The notes under the pieces are model-generated. The model was given only the letters and a program-made list of their open reading frames with translations. It was not told the origin of the DNA and did not search any database. A stretch of DNA of 64,000 bases, taken from assembly GCF_019134595.1 (NCBI RefSeq), contig NZ_CP077770.1, positions 3,716,501 to 3,780,500 on the forward strand. The letters are read 5' to 3'. The translations under genes were made by a program, and so were the position numbers. This DNA is from Pseudoalteromonas shioyasakiensis (GTDB lineage Bacteria; Pseudomonadota; Gammaproteobacteria; Enterobacterales; Alteromonadaceae). This document shows, piece after piece, positions 36,401 through 44,221 of the stretch (the first letter of the stretch is position 1; the number at the start of each line of letters is the position of its first letter).

Positions 36401-38351
36401 CTACACCCTAACTAACTTCTGTAACATCGTAGATCCTGAAGCCGGTGAGTACTTCACTTTATACATGAACCTGCAAAACTATAGTTATGGCGAAGTAGAT
36501 GAAGGTATCGAGGTATCGTTTGCTACAGCGGTGACCACTGAAGACAATGGTTCATTAACCGTAACAGGCCCAAGCAGCGTACCTGGTTATGACGAACTGG
36601 AGCTAGACCTTGCTTATAACCTACCTGATATGGAAATTGGCGATATTTACTTTGGTGGCTTTGATATTGGTAGCAACCCTGAAGATGCGGGTAACCTTGG
36701 TTTTGTACCAGTGATCATCGAGCAAATTGATAAAGACGTGACCTTTACAGCTAACAAAGACAAAGCATTTGTTGGTGATTTAGTTGACTTCGAAATCAGC
36801 GTCATTGCTAATAACGAAGATGAAGCGCGTCAGTTTGCACTAAATACTGAGTTCCCTGAGGGCGTAGACATTGTTCCTGACAGCATTGTCGCATCTAACT
36901 CAACGCCAGTAACGCCATTGTTAGATAGCAATGCACTTGCGCTGGTTGGCGTTCAAGAGACGACTAAAAATGTTGAACGTAATTATAACATTACTACCAA
37001 CATCACTGACGAAATGTGTTCATTAACTTCGGCGCATTCACCAGATCCTTACTACCTAGAACTACGTGAGCTTGGCTGGCGTACACTAGAAGGTGTTCAA
37101 GGTCGTTACTACAACGAGTTTGAGTACACATTTAAAGAAATCATGAACACTAATCTTGATGTGTCATTCCCATTCTTTAATAAGTATCACTTTGACTCAA
37201 TTAAACTTAACCCTGCTGGCTTAGTCACATTTGGTTCGCAAGGCCGTACAACGCCATTCCACGTTGAACTGCCAGAAGGTTACACTCAGCCGCCACCGCC
37301 GCCTTACCTAATCGCACCATTCTGGGTTGGTGACAACATGATCCCAGAGCGTGTTGATGGTGGTTACGGTAACTATGATGCCAACGCAGGTATCACACCA
37401 ACTTACACTGTATCACGTGAATGGTTAGTACTTGAGTGGGATAATATCCAGCGTTCAAGAACTGAAGGCCAATCTGTTGACGTTGAAATGTTCATGCGTA
37501 TGGGCATTGACTATGAGCCAGGTGAATACGAGTTACTATTTGCTTATGACAACCTAAGCTTAGTTGATGCACAAGGTTCTATCGGCTTGAAAGCTGCTGA
37601 TGGCCGCGGCTTCATCAGTGGTGATATTCCTATCGATTTAAACATTGGTAACAAGTATGGCTTCGACAATATGGACGAAGTACTACACGACAAACTGGTT
37701 GTGTGTCTTGACTACACAGGCCCTGAGATCTCTAAGTTTGACGTGAAATTCCAAGCGTACATTGGTGAGCAAGCAGCGAATCAAACGCATCAACTATCAC
37801 TTACAAATGGTTTAGTTGGCGCAGATGATGAAACCATCACCCTTGATCTTGAAGTTATCGGTAACCTAGAAATGGCAGCCTTAACTGATATGTCGGTGGC
37901 AGAGAACGAAACGATTAGTTTTGACGTGCTTTATGCTGACGAAAACCAAGTGAGCAACCAAATCGAAGTGTTAGGCGAAAACTTCACTTATGAAGTATCT
38001 GGTCACACATCAGGTAGTACTGTGACTATCACGCCAGCGGCGCACTTCCATGGTGATATTGATGTAACAGTAAAAGTTAGCGACAGCGTTAACCCAGCTG
38101 ATGCAGCAATGAGTTCATTTGTATTATCGGTGATGTCTGATGGTGAAGAGCTTGGCTGTACTGACAGCTCAGCAACTAACTATGATGAAAGCGCCAATAC
38201 TGACGATGGTAGCTGTTCTTTCCCTGAGGCAGTGATTCCAGAAGCTGAGGTTGAAAAAGACAAGAAATCATCAAGCGGTTCATTCGGCTGGTTACTACTA
38301 GCAGTTGCACCACTGATGGCACTTCGTCGTAAAAAACCTCGAATTAACTAA
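33405..38351 (+). CDS. Large S8 (subtilisin-like) serine protease with C-terminal sorting tail
   Basis: A 1648-residue exported endopeptidase. Signal peptide first (an alternative ATG at 33414 fits equally), then an I9-type propeptide (about 60-190). The catalytic triad is visible as Asp226 (GIIDTGIN), His303 (HGSHVAGTAAG) and Ser675 (SGTSMASPHVAG), with a protease-associated domain inserted between His and Ser. The rest (about 780-1600) is repeats of beta-sandwich type. Near the C-terminus GCTDSSATNYDESANTDDGS recalls Ca-binding Cys loops. The final FGWLLLAVAPLMALRRKK, preceded by a Ser/Gly-rich stretch, is a GlyGly-CTERM-type anchor used with rhombosortase. Likely nutrient protease. Confidence 0.92.
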   Translation: MFNMKKVSVMVASALYLGVGTSAAALNDQAWPEQPAGYAPKQTVTNEFVWEDKVNNTVKKQSRVFTPEKDISGIQTYIVQLDDAPISTYQGGVKGLASTKDVVMQTQQATTRSTLNMAQPAIATYANHLASKRQSVLSTAMSQQGLQLNVERIFNVALNGFTTQMTQDEAKRLAKVAGVKKITRSKIYSLNTFNTIEQTGASALWSTSASNPSSNKGEGTVVGIIDTGINTDHPSFAAVGGDGYTHTNPLGDKYLGDCATAEFADLCNDKLIGVYSYPEITAAYVDSVFEETRPENGEDYHSHGSHVAGTAAGNILYDIPYKLTEYESQSSGLETNVTFPQVSGMAPHANIISYQVCWPGGSGDPYAGCPTSAILAAVEQAAIDNVDVLNASLGGLEEDPWSDPIEQAFMNAAETGVFVAVAAGNSGPEYSTADHSSPWVTTVAAHTPSTKVNFGNKQLKNLTGGDTTAPGPFDGAGVNFNELTGLIVAATDFENPNESSSYALANCDKPFPEGTFDLIDDPATAIDESAQDVIVVCKRSSYPLYSKSLNVEAGGAEGLIIYNHVSFYDNYTIPSVTYPIPTIHIKNVDGKSVLEWLSTGDSHMGTIEATEGTVDAVDKDRIAYFSGRGPSYFGFDTLLVDVAAPGVDIYAPASDDQPFTNNPATSDWQSMSGTSMASPHVAGAAALLKQSHPDWTPMQIQSALMLTANNQVALAQYLNNYTDDGFDAALAEMGSGKMQVERADKAGLLLDESIANMNAANPSLGGREKALNTAYMVDNDCGFKCTFIRTFTATEDASWTLHTENWIGNSKISVEPSNFDIKAGETQSIVVTVEASQQATPQEIVDYTGNQGQIVMTSSNPESPILEMPVWTFAGDTGLPEYIQIDAHRRSATMKVGPFNTDEISNLTTQSYGLVKGQVETVHLFNDTTPGDPFDSVEVEGEGEAVNNNHIQWTTVPEGAKMLSASVMNDTSRVLVFMGKDSNGDGIASYEETLCMSTSYTLTNFCNIVDPEAGEYFTLYMNLQNYSYGEVDEGIEVSFATAVTTEDNGSLTVTGPSSVPGYDELELDLAYNLPDMEIGDIYFGGFDIGSNPEDAGNLGFVPVIIEQIDKDVTFTANKDKAFVGDLVDFEISVIANNEDEARQFALNTEFPEGVDIVPDSIVASNSTPVTPLLDSNALALVGVQETTKNVERNYNITTNITDEMCSLTSAHSPDPYYLELRELGWRTLEGVQGRYYNEFEYTFKEIMNTNLDVSFPFFNKYHFDSIKLNPAGLVTFGSQGRTTPFHVELPEGYTQPPPPPYLIAPFWVGDNMIPERVDGGYGNYDANAGITPTYTVSREWLVLEWDNIQRSRTEGQSVDVEMFMRMGIDYEPGEYELLFAYDNLSLVDAQGSIGLKAADGRGFISGDIPIDLNIGNKYGFDNMDEVLHDKLVVCLDYTGPEISKFDVKFQAYIGEQAANQTHQLSLTNGLVGADDETITLDLEVIGNLEMAALTDMSVAENETISFDVLYADENQVSNQIEVLGENFTYEVSGHTSGSTVTITPAAHFHGDIDVTVKVSDSVNPADAAMSSFVLSVMSDGEELGCTDSSATNYDESANTDDGSCSFPEAVIPEAEVEKDKKSSSGSFGWLLLAVAPLMALRRKKPRIN

Positions 38352-38380
38352 GGATTAGTTAATTAGGATAGTAAGTAGGT

Positions 38381-38412
38381 AATGCCGATATGCTAAGCAT
38401 ATCGGCATTTTT
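38381..38412 (+). terminator. Intrinsic terminator after the S8 protease
   Basis: A 13 bp perfect stem (AATGCCGATATGC / GCATATCGGCATT) around TAA, followed by TTTTT. It is also adjacent to the stop of the convergent DUF1624 gene but lacks a T-run on that side. Confidence 0.92.
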
Positions 38413-38414
38413 CG

Positions 38415-39560
38415 TTATAAATACTTTAACCAAGGCTTGTTAGCCTTACGCTTGTATTCACTAAACTTCTTGGTTGGCCAATAAAGCCCTATTGCCAGCA
38501 ACAAAGTAATAAACCAAATACCTGATATATCACTGACTCCTAAATATTGCCCTTGATTTGCCCCCCAGATCAGCATGCCTATTTGATACATAAATAGCAG
38601 TACATAGAGGTGAAAAATATAAAAGAACATAGGCACAGAGCCATATACACGTAGCGCATTCGTAACGCGGTTTAATGGTCTTTCAAATAACCATAAGCCT
38701 ACAAACATGCCTGCTAACGTGATCAGCAAAAAGCTCAGTGACGGTGGGTACTTAGTCACGTTAAACACCGACATCATGGTTTCGGTTGTGGTGCTAAACG
38801 TTTGCCACGGCAAGGTTTCACCATAAATATTAAAACCACGCAGCAGCGCAAATAATCCCACACATAACAGGGCTAACAGCAGTAATGCTCGTTTACGTGA
38901 ACCTGCCGATTGAGTGTGTGCATATAATGGACCTGCACAGTAACCCAACAAAATTACGCCAATCCAAGGTAGCACTGGATAGCTAATTTTGACGTCGATT
39001 AAACCGCCTTGTGATAGATAGCCTCGGTCATGCAAAATCGTCCACAGCGAGTAACCAAACTCATCAGGCGTGAAGCTGATAGGGGTCAGTAAGTTATGGC
39101 CAAATACAATAACTAAACCAAGCACCAGCAATAGGTTGCGTGGCAGCTTAATCAATGCTGCTAACACCAGCATACAAAGGCCAATCGCCCACATCACTTG
39201 TAGCCAAATGGTGTGGTAGTAACCCATCCACGAAAAACAAATCAGGGTCACTTCGAGGGCGATTAAAAAAAGCCCTCGTTTGATTAAAAAGCTTCGTGCT
39301 GAGCGCGCTATTCCACTTGCTGGATGACTATAAAGCCACGCCGACAAACCGGTTAAAAAGATAAAGGTTGGCGCACAAAAGTGCGCAGCAAAGCGACTCC
39401 AAAAAAGCCCCGGCGAAGTGGTATCAACCACCATGGGATCGGCCACCTGCATGTGCAAGAAAAACCGCTCTCGCACATGATCAAGTAACATCAGCAGAAT
39501 AACGACACCACGCATGATGTCGATACTGTGAATACGGCTTTTAACTTGCTCAGAAGTCAT
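38415..39560 (-). CDS. DUF1624 (heparan-alpha-glucosaminide acetyltransferase-like) membrane protein
   Basis: A 381-residue polytopic inner-membrane protein. The N-terminal SIDIMRGVVILLMLLDHVRERFF is the hallmark of the DUF1624/YeiB-like acyltransferase group, with a conserved acidic and His residue in DHVRE. About ten hydrophobic segments follow. Its ATG overlaps the stop of the receptor gene by 11 nt, so the two are co-translated. The family is linked to acetylation of sugar acceptors or siderophores in some lineages, but its substrate here is unknown. Because the receptor carries Zur-like boxes, this gene may share zinc control. Confidence 0.8.
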   Translation of the reverse strand: MTSEQVKSRIHSIDIMRGVVILLMLLDHVRERFFLHMQVADPMVVDTTSPGLFWSRFAAHFCAPTFIFLTGLSAWLYSHPASGIARSARSFLIKRGLFLIALEVTLICFSWMGYYHTIWLQVMWAIGLCMLVLAALIKLPRNLLLVLGLVIVFGHNLLTPISFTPDEFGYSLWTILHDRGYLSQGGLIDVKISYPVLPWIGVILLGYCAGPLYAHTQSAGSRKRALLLLALLCVGLFALLRGFNIYGETLPWQTFSTTTETMMSVFNVTKYPPSLSFLLITLAGMFVGLWLFERPLNRVTNALRVYGSVPMFFYIFHLYVLLFMYQIGMLIWGANQGQYLGVSDISGIWFITLLLAIGLYWPTKKFSEYKRKANKPWLKYL

Positions 39561-41634
39561 AACTTACGCCAAGTTTAAATTGTGTCGGCGCACCTGGGTA
39601 GGCCCACAATGCATTGTAAGAACTGGCGATATACTGTTCATCAAACACGTTATCGACATTCAGTGATACCGTAGTACGTTCAGTCGCTCGCCATTTAGCA
39701 AATAAACCAACAGTTTGGTAACTCGGTAAACGGAAAGTGAGATCAGCTGGGTCGCCCAAACGGTCAGACACATATTGATAATGACCACCAATCTTTATGT
39801 CTTGTGCGAATAGACTTAGGTCATGGTTTAAGCCAATCGAAAGGTTATTCTTTGGTACGTTCACAAGTGGACTGCCCTTAGGAATTGGCACTAACCAGTC
39901 AACATTTAGACTGTCTGTTGCAGTCTCGGCATCAACATAGGCATAAGATAGGTTGTATTCGGTATTGTCACCCAATGAACCCGTTAAATCTAACTCAAAA
40001 CCTGTGCTATTTGCTTTACCTACAGGTGTTGAATAACCCACATTTACTGGGTCTGCCACCAGCATGTTGCTCTTACTCGCATCAAAATAAGCCAGCGTAC
40101 CGCTGATATTGGCGTAACTAAATTTAACACCCACTTCAAACGAGTCGCTTTCTTCAAAACCAAATGGGTTACCTTCGGCATCGGTGCCACTTAGTGGTAA
40201 AAAGCCTTCTGAATAGCTTGAGTAAAGGTTAATGTCGTCATTAAGTGCGTAAACAACACCAAAACGTGGACTAATACGGTTTTCTTTGCTGTTTGATGCA
40301 ACACCAGACTTAGTTTCAAAAATATCTTGTTCAATTTCATCAAAACGCAGACCTAACATCATTTTTAAGTTATCGGTTAGATCAAGCTGGTCTTGTAGGT
40401 AAATACCGTACGCATTTTGCTGTTCGTTATTTTCGTACTGCATGCCCACTTCAGGGCCTTCAGTGGTGCTGTACTCTGGCTCATAGATATCAATGGTGTA
40501 AGTGCCATTACCACCACGGTAGCGATAAAGCCCAGTTCGCAGCTCATAGTCGTAACCATCAACACCAATCAGTACATGGTTGGTGATACCGGCAACATCA
40601 AAGTGGCCACTTAATTCAAAACGTAGCGATAAATCATCAGACTCATAGTCACGGTATCTGTGCTGGCGAGTTAAGGTTCTGCCATCATCAAATAATGACT
40701 GGCGCGATGGTGAAAGCTCAGCATCTGACGAAAAACCCGTTAGCGTTGCAGTACGGTAACTAGCACCTAATAACAAGCTCCAATCTTGGTTTAGATCGTT
40801 GCTGTAATTTAATTGATGACCGCGTGAGTGCACCTTAGTTGGTGCATCATTTGGGTTACCTAAAAAGCGTGACTCAGGTACGGTATCAAAATCACCATTT
40901 AGCACCACAATACCACGGTCATACATTTGCTGTTGGTCAACATACTCAAACTCATAAGTCAGCGATGAGTTATCGTTGATTTGATAATAAAGCGAAGGCG
41001 TAATCACGAATTTGTCGTGGTGTACATAATCTCTGAAGCTGTCACTGTCTTGCCATGCACCATTGATACGAAACGCTAAATCATCGCTTAAACCGTTAGT
41101 GTAATCACCTTGAATACGCTTGTGATCATCGCTACCGAACTCGGCTTGAAGTTGGCCTTGCTGATAAAACTGTGGCTTTTTAGTAATAATGTTTACGGTA
41201 CCACCCGGCTCTGAGCGGCCATAGAGTGCTGAGCCTGGCCCTTTTAATACTTCGATATATTCAATGTTTGATACATCACGCGGGCCTGCAAAGCCGCGAC
41301 CACCACTAAAACCGTTAACTAAGTACCCAGACGGCATATTTTCGTTACCTGACAAACCACGAATTGAATAGCTATCCCACAGTGCTCCACCATTATTCTT
41401 ACGAGTAATACTGGCAGAAAAATCCAGTGCATCACGAAACTTAGTAATACCGTTATCAGTCATCATGTCTTTACTTAATGTGGTGATCGATTGCGGTAAA
41501 TCTTTTGTTGGAATATCACCACGAAACGCCTGTTTATGTTCAATGGTGATCGTTTCGATATCGCTGTTATCAGCTGCATGTGTATTCGCTGCAAACGCCG
41601 CAGCTAAGGCTAAACTAAGAGTTGAGTACTTCAT
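39550..41634 (-). CDS. TonB-dependent siderophore/metallophore-type receptor
   Basis: Outer-membrane receptor of 694 residues in the FhuA/FpvA-like siderophore class (TIGR01783 type). A signal peptide ends NTHAADN; the TonB-box-like ETITIEHK follows. The plug has DLPQSITTLSKDMM, YSIRGLSG, FAGPRDVSNIEYIEVLKGPGSALYGRSEPGGTVNIITKKPQ. The barrel ends KLGVSYDF. Length matches the class. The promoter has two Zur-like palindromes and no convincing Fur box, so the cargo may be a zinc-metallophore complex, not a ferric siderophore. No metallophore biosynthesis genes are in the window. It is followed by DUF1624 with 11 nt overlap. Confidence 0.88.
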   Translation of the reverse strand: MKYSTLSLALAAAFAANTHAADNSDIETITIEHKQAFRGDIPTKDLPQSITTLSKDMMTDNGITKFRDALDFSASITRKNNGGALWDSYSIRGLSGNENMPSGYLVNGFSGGRGFAGPRDVSNIEYIEVLKGPGSALYGRSEPGGTVNIITKKPQFYQQGQLQAEFGSDDHKRIQGDYTNGLSDDLAFRINGAWQDSDSFRDYVHHDKFVITPSLYYQINDNSSLTYEFEYVDQQQMYDRGIVVLNGDFDTVPESRFLGNPNDAPTKVHSRGHQLNYSNDLNQDWSLLLGASYRTATLTGFSSDAELSPSRQSLFDDGRTLTRQHRYRDYESDDLSLRFELSGHFDVAGITNHVLIGVDGYDYELRTGLYRYRGGNGTYTIDIYEPEYSTTEGPEVGMQYENNEQQNAYGIYLQDQLDLTDNLKMMLGLRFDEIEQDIFETKSGVASNSKENRISPRFGVVYALNDDINLYSSYSEGFLPLSGTDAEGNPFGFEESDSFEVGVKFSYANISGTLAYFDASKSNMLVADPVNVGYSTPVGKANSTGFELDLTGSLGDNTEYNLSYAYVDAETATDSLNVDWLVPIPKGSPLVNVPKNNLSIGLNHDLSLFAQDIKIGGHYQYVSDRLGDPADLTFRLPSYQTVGLFAKWRATERTTVSLNVDNVFDEQYIASSYNALWAYPGAPTQFKLGVSYDF

Positions 41635-41667
41635 AAGGTCTGATTGTAAAAGTTGAGAGAAATGATT

Positions 41668-41710
41668 TGTTATAAAATAACATAAATAAAAATTAGGTTA
41701 TAGTATAACA
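41668..41710. promoter_or_regulatory. Two Zur-box-like palindromes before the metallophore receptor
   Basis: TGTTATAAAATAACA at 41668-41682 is a perfect palindrome. GGTTATAGTATAACA at 41696-41710 contains GTTATAGTATAAC, which fits the GTTATANTATAAC core of gammaproteobacterial Zur sites. Centres are 28 bp apart. They lie 34-76 nt before the receptor ATG and about 100 nt before the plus-strand gene at 41813, so either or both may be controlled. A Zur gene is encoded at 43116-43583. Confidence 0.7.
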
Positions 41711-41812
41711 ATACATTTATCCCTTAATTTTTAGCCAAGCTTCTAGTTTACAAAGATAATTTTTAACGCTAAATTTGAGGTAGATTAAAAAACAAACAAG
41801 TTAAGGAAGACT

Positions 41813-42277
41813 ATGTATAAATCACTTTTAGCATTAACGCTCGTATGCGCATCAATCAGCTCATTCGCAAACCCTGATTTATCACGTAAATTTCCATTTG
41901 TAGATATTCAAGCGCAGGTACTCGATACCACTACAGATAAGCCTAGCTGGCAACGGCTGCCACCAATGCACCATGTACAATACCCGACAGGGCTGCTAAA
42001 TCGACAAGGCAGTGGCTGCGCAATTGTCAACTTTCAGGTAACGCCAGAAGGCGATGTGAAAAACTTAAATATTGAAAATTCAGCGCCTAAGCGCTTTAGT
42101 AAAGACGTTAGAAAGGCAGCAAGGCAAATAGTGAGAGACTGGCAATGGCCAGAGCGCACGGATGAACAAGTGATTGAGTTAACCATGCGTTTTGACTACT
42201 GCTTAACACACGACTTCGATAAAAAGAGTGAAGCCGTTGCCATGTGCGTTGAGCATTCAGAACAAGCCTGCGAGTAA
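41813..42277 (+). CDS. Periplasmic protein with TonB C-terminal-like domain
   Basis: A 154-residue protein with a signal peptide (YKSLLALTLVCASISSFA) and a TonB-C-type domain: YPTGLLNRQGSGCAIVNFQVTPEGDVKNLNIENSAPKRF, then RKAARQIVRDWQWP, a pattern seen in the receptor-binding domain of TonB. It lacks a transmembrane anchor and Pro-rich spacer, so it is not a standard energy transducer; two Cys pairs (GSGCAI, YCLTHD, AMCVE, QACE) may form disulfides. It is divergent from the metallophore receptor across the Zur sites, which suggests a role in metal uptake or competition with TonB; inference. Confidence 0.7.
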   Translation: MYKSLLALTLVCASISSFANPDLSRKFPFVDIQAQVLDTTTDKPSWQRLPPMHHVQYPTGLLNRQGSGCAIVNFQVTPEGDVKNLNIENSAPKRFSKDVRKAARQIVRDWQWPERTDEQVIELTMRFDYCLTHDFDKKSEAVAMCVEHSEQACE

Positions 42278-42362
42278 ACAATAAATTTGCCATGTAGATA
42301 CTTGAGCCAATGCCAGCTATTGCCTACAATGGCGCACAATCTATTCAATGCAGATCGCAACT

Positions 42363-42608
42363 ATGACTGATACACAAAAACCAGAATTACCAAACCAACT
42401 TTCTATTAACCCACGTAGTAAATTTTATGTGGAAGAAGTTTTCGAGCATGAAATTGGTGTAAAACTTAACGGCAAAGAGCGTTTTGACGTTGAAGAATAT
42501 AATATCAGCGAAGGCTGGATCAAAGTCGCTTCTCCAAAAGCCCTTGATCGCCGCGGCCAACCTTTACTATTAAAAGTAAAAGGCACTGTAGAAGTATTCT
42601 ACAAGTAA
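42363..42608 (+). CDS. DUF3297 family protein
   Basis: An 81-residue soluble protein. I take the ATG at 42363 (MTDTQKPELPNQLSINPRSKFY), since the family normally starts close to the LSINPRSK block; five more codons in frame lie upstream. The rest, VFEHEIGVKLNGKERFDVEEYNISEGWIKVASPKALDRRGQPLLLKVKGTVEVFY, is the complete family domain. Function is unknown; members are widespread in proteobacteria as single genes. No operon partner is evident here. Confidence 0.85.
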   Translation: MTDTQKPELPNQLSINPRSKFYVEEVFEHEIGVKLNGKERFDVEEYNISEGWIKVASPKALDRRGQPLLLKVKGTVEVFYK

Positions 42609-42668
42609 TTCAGTTTTGCTGAATTAGCTTGTTGGCCAACACAATGGTTGGTCAACAAGTTTATACCT

Positions 42669-43070
42669 TTACGAGCTTAGACACTCAGCCCCTCGTTTTT
42701 TCCCACACAAGCGAAAGTTAAACCAATGCCCGGTGACGACAAAGAGCGAACCCAATAAAGTAAGTACTTTTTCGCCAGCCTCACCAATAACATTTTCACC
42801 AAGCAGCACTGCTGCAGACAACAACACCAGCCCTGCACCTCCTAGCATCAATACTCGATAACGTTTATGTTTTTTACACCCTAAAAATAGTGCTAATAAG
42901 CTGCTTGGCAGTACCGCAACTAACATCCAAAAATGAAATTGCTCGTTACCTAAACCCAGTGCTGCAGCACTTGGTAATAAAACTAATAATACTGGCACAG
43001 CTAAACAGTGAATAGCACACATAGCTGATAACCCGATGGCAAACTTATCCATCATTAATTGTAATTTCAC
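42669..43070 (-). CDS. MerC-like small membrane protein
   Basis: A 133-residue protein with four transmembrane helices and the MerC-type CAIHCLAVPVLLVLLP segment with a Cys/His pair (about residues 18-22). The C-terminal GHWFNFRLCGKKRGAECLSS adds further Cys/His. MerC proteins import mercuric ions, but homologues in zinc regulons are known, and here it follows zur by 45 nt in the zrgA-zur-merC run. Transport of zinc or another soft metal is thus the better guess; the sequence itself cannot tell. Confidence 0.8.
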   Translation of the reverse strand: MKLQLMMDKFAIGLSAMCAIHCLAVPVLLVLLPSAAALGLGNEQFHFWMLVAVLPSSLLALFLGCKKHKRYRVLMLGGAGLVLLSAAVLLGENVIGEAGEKVLTLLGSLFVVTGHWFNFRLCGKKRGAECLSS

Positions 43071-43115
43071 TGAATAATTCCTACAAAATTGAACACATGA
43101 ATTATAAAAAGTGCA

Positions 43116-43583
43116 TCAAGCAAGTTTTGCTTGGCACTCATTGCATACTCCCAGCATTTCAAATTGCTTTGTTTGTGAGGTAAAACCTGCATCATCAAAA
43201 TGCGGGAAAAGCTTTGCAACGTCACTGTGTGAAACCGCTAAAGTCTCAACTTTTTGGCAGTGACGGCAAATCAAAAACAAAGAAGTCTCACGCTTAAAAA
43301 CCTCACTGTCGGTACCGTAAGCGATATATTTGTTAGCACTATTAAGCCTGCGAACAAGGTTTACCGACTCCAAAAAGCTCAAGATTCGATAAACAGACAT
43401 AACAGATACACTTGAACTTGTGCGCAGCTTGTAGCAACTGGCCAATTCGTAGGCCGATAACGGCACATCTGTGGTTAGTAATATTTGCAGTATTTGCTTG
43501 CGCTGAATGGTGAACTTTCTGCCATGCTCAAGGCAAACCTGCTTCGCTTTATTAAGTGTGCTGGTTAATCGCTGTTTATTCAT
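43116..43583 (-). CDS. zur: Fur-family zinc-responsive repressor
   Basis: A 155-residue Fur-family repressor. The ATG at 43583 overlaps the stop of the upstream gene (ATGA), so it is preferred over one three codons earlier. The winged helix contains GRKFTIQRKQILQILL, then SVMSVYRILSFLESVNLVRRL; the zinc sites appear as FLICRHCQKVETLAV and LGVCNECQAKLA with two CxxC pairs. Zur, rather than Fur, is supported by the neighbours: ZrgA-like, MerC-like and a His-rich receptor, plus palindromes of Zur-core type before both receptors. Likely autoregulated through the divergent promoter at 44161-44203. Confidence 0.85.
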   Translation of the reverse strand: MNKQRLTSTLNKAKQVCLEHGRKFTIQRKQILQILLTTDVPLSAYELASCYKLRTSSSVSVMSVYRILSFLESVNLVRRLNSANKYIAYGTDSEVFKRETSLFLICRHCQKVETLAVSHSDVAKLFPHFDDAGFTSQTKQFEMLGVCNECQAKLA

Positions 43584-44083
43584 AGCGGCCACTCAATATA
43601 AGGTTTTGTTGCTGTCAGCTCTGCTATCCCTTGCGCTTGCTCTGTGATCCACTGTGCTTCGATAACAGATATTGCTTCAGCCCATGCAAATAAAGTAACA
43701 GTGACTTTAGAAACGGGCTTATCACAGCTAAACGAGTATTCAACTTCAAGGTCTTGATGTGCATGATGAGTGTGATGCTCAAATGGGTTTTCAAAATTTG
43801 CTTGAGTAAGCTTACATTCGGCGTTAAATGTCACTAGCTGCTTTGAATTTGCTAATTGGGCTAACGTTTGTTTAATGGTTTGCTTTTGCTCAGCTGTCTC
43901 TGGCTGATGCTCAAAGCCAAAAATATCTCCAGCCGGTAAAATGAACTTAACCTGCCACTTGTCTTGATCATGAACCACAAAAAGCACTCCCTCACCATGT
44001 GAATGATGATGGTGTTGATGCCCTTGAGCTGAAAAAATACATCCAACCATAAAGCATATCACTGCTAATTTTGCTGCTTTCAT
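43580..44083 (-). CDS. ZrgA-like zinc uptake protein (DUF2796)
   Basis: Exported His-rich protein of about 167 residues. The start at 44083 follows GGAG and GGGG; a GTG four codons earlier (44095) is also open. Signal peptide VICFMVGCIFSAQG, then HQHHHHSHGEG, a clear metal-binding stretch, and a domain with PAGDIFGFEHQPETAEQ and FENPFEHHTHHAHQDLEVEYSFSC. The fold matches DUF2796/ZrgA, known from a Vibrio zinc uptake locus. It is the first gene of zrgA-zur-merC and divergent from the zinc receptor, with two Zur-like boxes in between. Confidence 0.85.
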   Translation of the reverse strand: MKAAKLAVICFMVGCIFSAQGHQHHHHSHGEGVLFVVHDQDKWQVKFILPAGDIFGFEHQPETAEQKQTIKQTLAQLANSKQLVTFNAECKLTQANFENPFEHHTHHAHQDLEVEYSFSCDKPVSKVTVTLFAWAEAISVIEAQWITEQAQGIAELTATKPYIEWPL

Positions 44084-44160
44084 AACCCCAATCACTCCAT
44101 TTACCTCACTTTAAACATGCTGTTACAAAAAAGAATAAAACTCATTCGTCGATTCACACT

Positions 44161-44203
44161 TGATACATTATAACAATTAAAGCACAATTGATACATTATA
44201 ACA
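44161..44203. promoter_or_regulatory. Two Zur-box-like sites in the zrgA / zinc receptor promoter
   Basis: TGATACATTATAACA occurs twice without change, at 44161-44175 and 44189-44203, 28 bp centre to centre. Each matches 13 of 15 positions of a TGTTATANTATAACA palindrome. The divergent genes start at 44083 and 44222, so both directions can be controlled. The spacing equals that of the pair at 41668-41710. Confidence 0.75.
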
Positions 44204-44221
44204 TATCCGCAATGGTGAATA

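Noticed and set aside
41640..41730. Fur box before the siderophore-type receptor
   Set aside because: No GATAATGATAAT-type hexamer array is visible; the GTTATA...ATAAC symmetry fits Zur better.
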